DNA from: an uncultured Actinomycetes bacterium
Lineage (GTDB): Bacteria; Actinomycetota; Acidimicrobiia; Acidimicrobiales; Microtrichaceae
Direction of reading: 5' to 3'
NCBI GenBank assembly: GCA_903941145.1
Contig: CAJANQ010000493.1
Coordinates: forward strand, 1-5,171
Length of the DNA stretch: 5,171 nucleotides
The notes below the pieces were generated by a model, which searched no databases, had not been told where the DNA came from, and saw only the letters and a list, made by a program, of their open reading frames with translations. A program made the translations under genes and the position numbers. Shown here piece by piece: positions 4,497 through 5,171 of this stretch. Numbering within the stretch: position 1 is the first letter of the stretch; every line of letters begins with the position of its first letter.

Positions 4497-4913
4497 CTCG
4501 CAGACGAAGAGCGGGATGACCCGGTCCGTCGAGGCCTGGTAGGCGTCGTAGTCGGGCCAGACCTTGGTGGCCTCGGCCCACAGCGCCGCCTTCTCGTCGC
4601 CCTCTGCCTCGCGGGCCAGGAGCTCGTGGCGGTCAGCCATGTCGTAGACCGCCACGCCGGTGTTGGCCCGCAGGTTGTGCACCCACGCCGGGTTGGTCGG
4701 GGCGCCGCCCATCGAGCCGATCACCACGTAGCTGTCGCCGACCCGCACTCGGATGAGCGGGGTGCGGCGGGTGTTGCCGGACTTGGCGCCGGTCGACTCG
4801 AGGACGATGCAGGGGGCGTCCATCCAGATGCCGCCCTCCTCGCCACCGGTCGAGAGGTACTGCTCGACGTGCTCGGCGATGGGCTCCCACGGGGACGGTT
4901 CGTACTCAGCCAT
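4488..4913 (-). CDS. Ddn-like protein, deazaflavin (F420)-dependent nitroreductase family (DUF385)
   Basis: The 141-residue protein has the family's usual size and order of motifs: a variable N-terminal helix (about 8-22), TGAKSG at 41-46, RRTPL at 49-53, the strand VVIGSMGG (63-70) and APTNPAWVHNLRAN (71-84). These are the split beta-barrel segments that bind the F420 phosphate and deazaflavin in Mycobacterium tuberculosis Ddn. Family members reduce quinones, nitro compounds or unsaturated lactones with reduced F420; the physiological substrate here is unknown. The C-terminal part (KAALWAEATKVWPDYDAYQ) matches the family's closing helices. There is no signal peptide. The ATG at 4913 has AAGGAG 7 nt upstream. 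It lies 50 nt downstream of the CMD-like gene and is probably co-transcribed with it. Confidence 0.92.
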   Translation of the reverse strand: MAEYEPSPWEPIAEHVEQYLSTGGEEGGIWMDAPCIVLESTGAKSGNTRRTPLIRVRVGDSYVVIGSMGGAPTNPAWVHNLRANTGVAVYDMADRHELLAREAEGDEKAALWAEATKVWPDYDAYQASTDRVIPLFVCEPA

Positions 4914-4920
4914 GACGGCG

Positions 4921-4926
4921 CTCCTT
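4921..4926 (-). promoter_or_regulatory. Ribosome binding site of the Ddn-like gene
   Basis: The minus strand reads AAGGAG, 7 nt before the ATG at 4913, confirming the start codon. Confidence 0.75.
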
Positions 4927-4963
4927 GTTCGGCGGACGACGCAGGCTACGACGCCCGACCAGG

Positions 4964-5171
4964 TCAGTCGCGCTCCGGCGGACCGATCCGCAGGTACGGG
5001 TCGCCGTCGGGCGCCTCGACCTCGGCCACCGGGTCGTCCACGTCGTCGAACTCGAGGCGCAGCGCACGGGACATGACGGCGTGCTGCAGGTACATCGTGA
5101 GGATGTAGGCCAGCTCCAGGACCTGCTCGTCAGAGAGGTGCTCCTTGAGCGTGTCCACCACGCCGTCGGCC
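4964..5171 (-). CDS. Probable carboxymuconolactone decarboxylase (CMD/AhpD-like) family protein, C-terminal part
   Basis: The last 69 codons are in the window; the frame remains open to the right edge, so the 5' end lies outside. The segment LKEHLSDEQVLELAYILTMY, followed by a second helix and ALRLEFDDV, resembles the C-terminal end of CMD/AhpD-like proteins in actinobacteria (their HFS/TDxQILEL signature). The redox-active cysteine motif expected in the middle of such proteins is not visible, so catalytic competence cannot be judged. An in-frame GTG at 5161 is not a credible start, as coding-like sequence continues upstream of it. The tail is acidic and ends IGPPERD. Family assignment rests on this short segment. 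Confidence 0.65.
   Translation of the reverse strand, partial: ADGVVDTLKEHLSDEQVLELAYILTMYLQHAVMSRALRLEFDDVDDPVAEVEAPDGDPYLRIGPPERD

Noticed and set aside
3164..4519. A 451-codon plus-strand frame crossing the PAP2 gene, the intergenic region and the HD gene
   Set aside because: It overlaps two well-supported genes in other frames and its product is Arg/Gly/His-rich low complexity, typical of out-of-frame GC-rich translation.

Overview
The window is a compact, very GC-rich chromosomal segment. The G/C-heavy third codon positions, the actinobacterial style of -10 boxes (TAnnnT), a putatively F420-binding Ddn/DUF385 protein and tRNA genes without an encoded CCA all point to an actinomycete-type organism. 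I cannot fix the genus; an Acidimicrobiia-like or other high-GC actinobacterium is a guess. There is no integrase, transposase, CRISPR array or phage gene. It reads as a housekeeping/core region rather than an island.

Left part (1-1670): a minus-strand protein-quality-control operon, tig (trigger factor) followed 28 nt later by the first 30 codons of clpP (it runs off the left edge). Trigger factor folds nascent chains at the ribosome exit and ClpP is the proteolytic chamber of the Clp protease; this adjacency is widely conserved. The trigger factor is unusual in ending with nine His-Asp/Glu pairs. Diverging from tig is a tRNA-Pro(UGG) gene.

Middle part (1670-3757): a plus-strand alpha/beta hydrolase with an intact Ser-Asp-His triad and a possibly leaderless start; then a minus-strand tRNA-Gly(UCC) and a minus-strand eight-helix PAP2-family membrane phosphatase. 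The hydrolase and tRNA-Gly converge on a 50-nt spacer that contains a 13-bp tandem duplication.

Right part (3758-5171): a 181-nt divergent control region with two interlocking inverted repeats separates the PAP2 gene from a plus-strand stand-alone HD-domain hydrolase of the SpoT/Mesh1 type (candidate small alarmone hydrolase). That gene converges with a minus-strand Ddn-like (F420-dependent nitroreductase family) gene; both stop codons lie in one shared stem-loop. Upstream of the Ddn-like gene, on the same strand, is the 3' part of a probable carboxymuconolactone decarboxylase (AhpD-like) gene that continues past the right edge. No stretch over 300 bases lacks a gene.

I see no convincing undescribed multi-gene system. 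The best leads are the His-rich trigger factor tail, the paired inverted repeats in the PAP2/HD divergent region, and the stop-codon-spanning hairpin.
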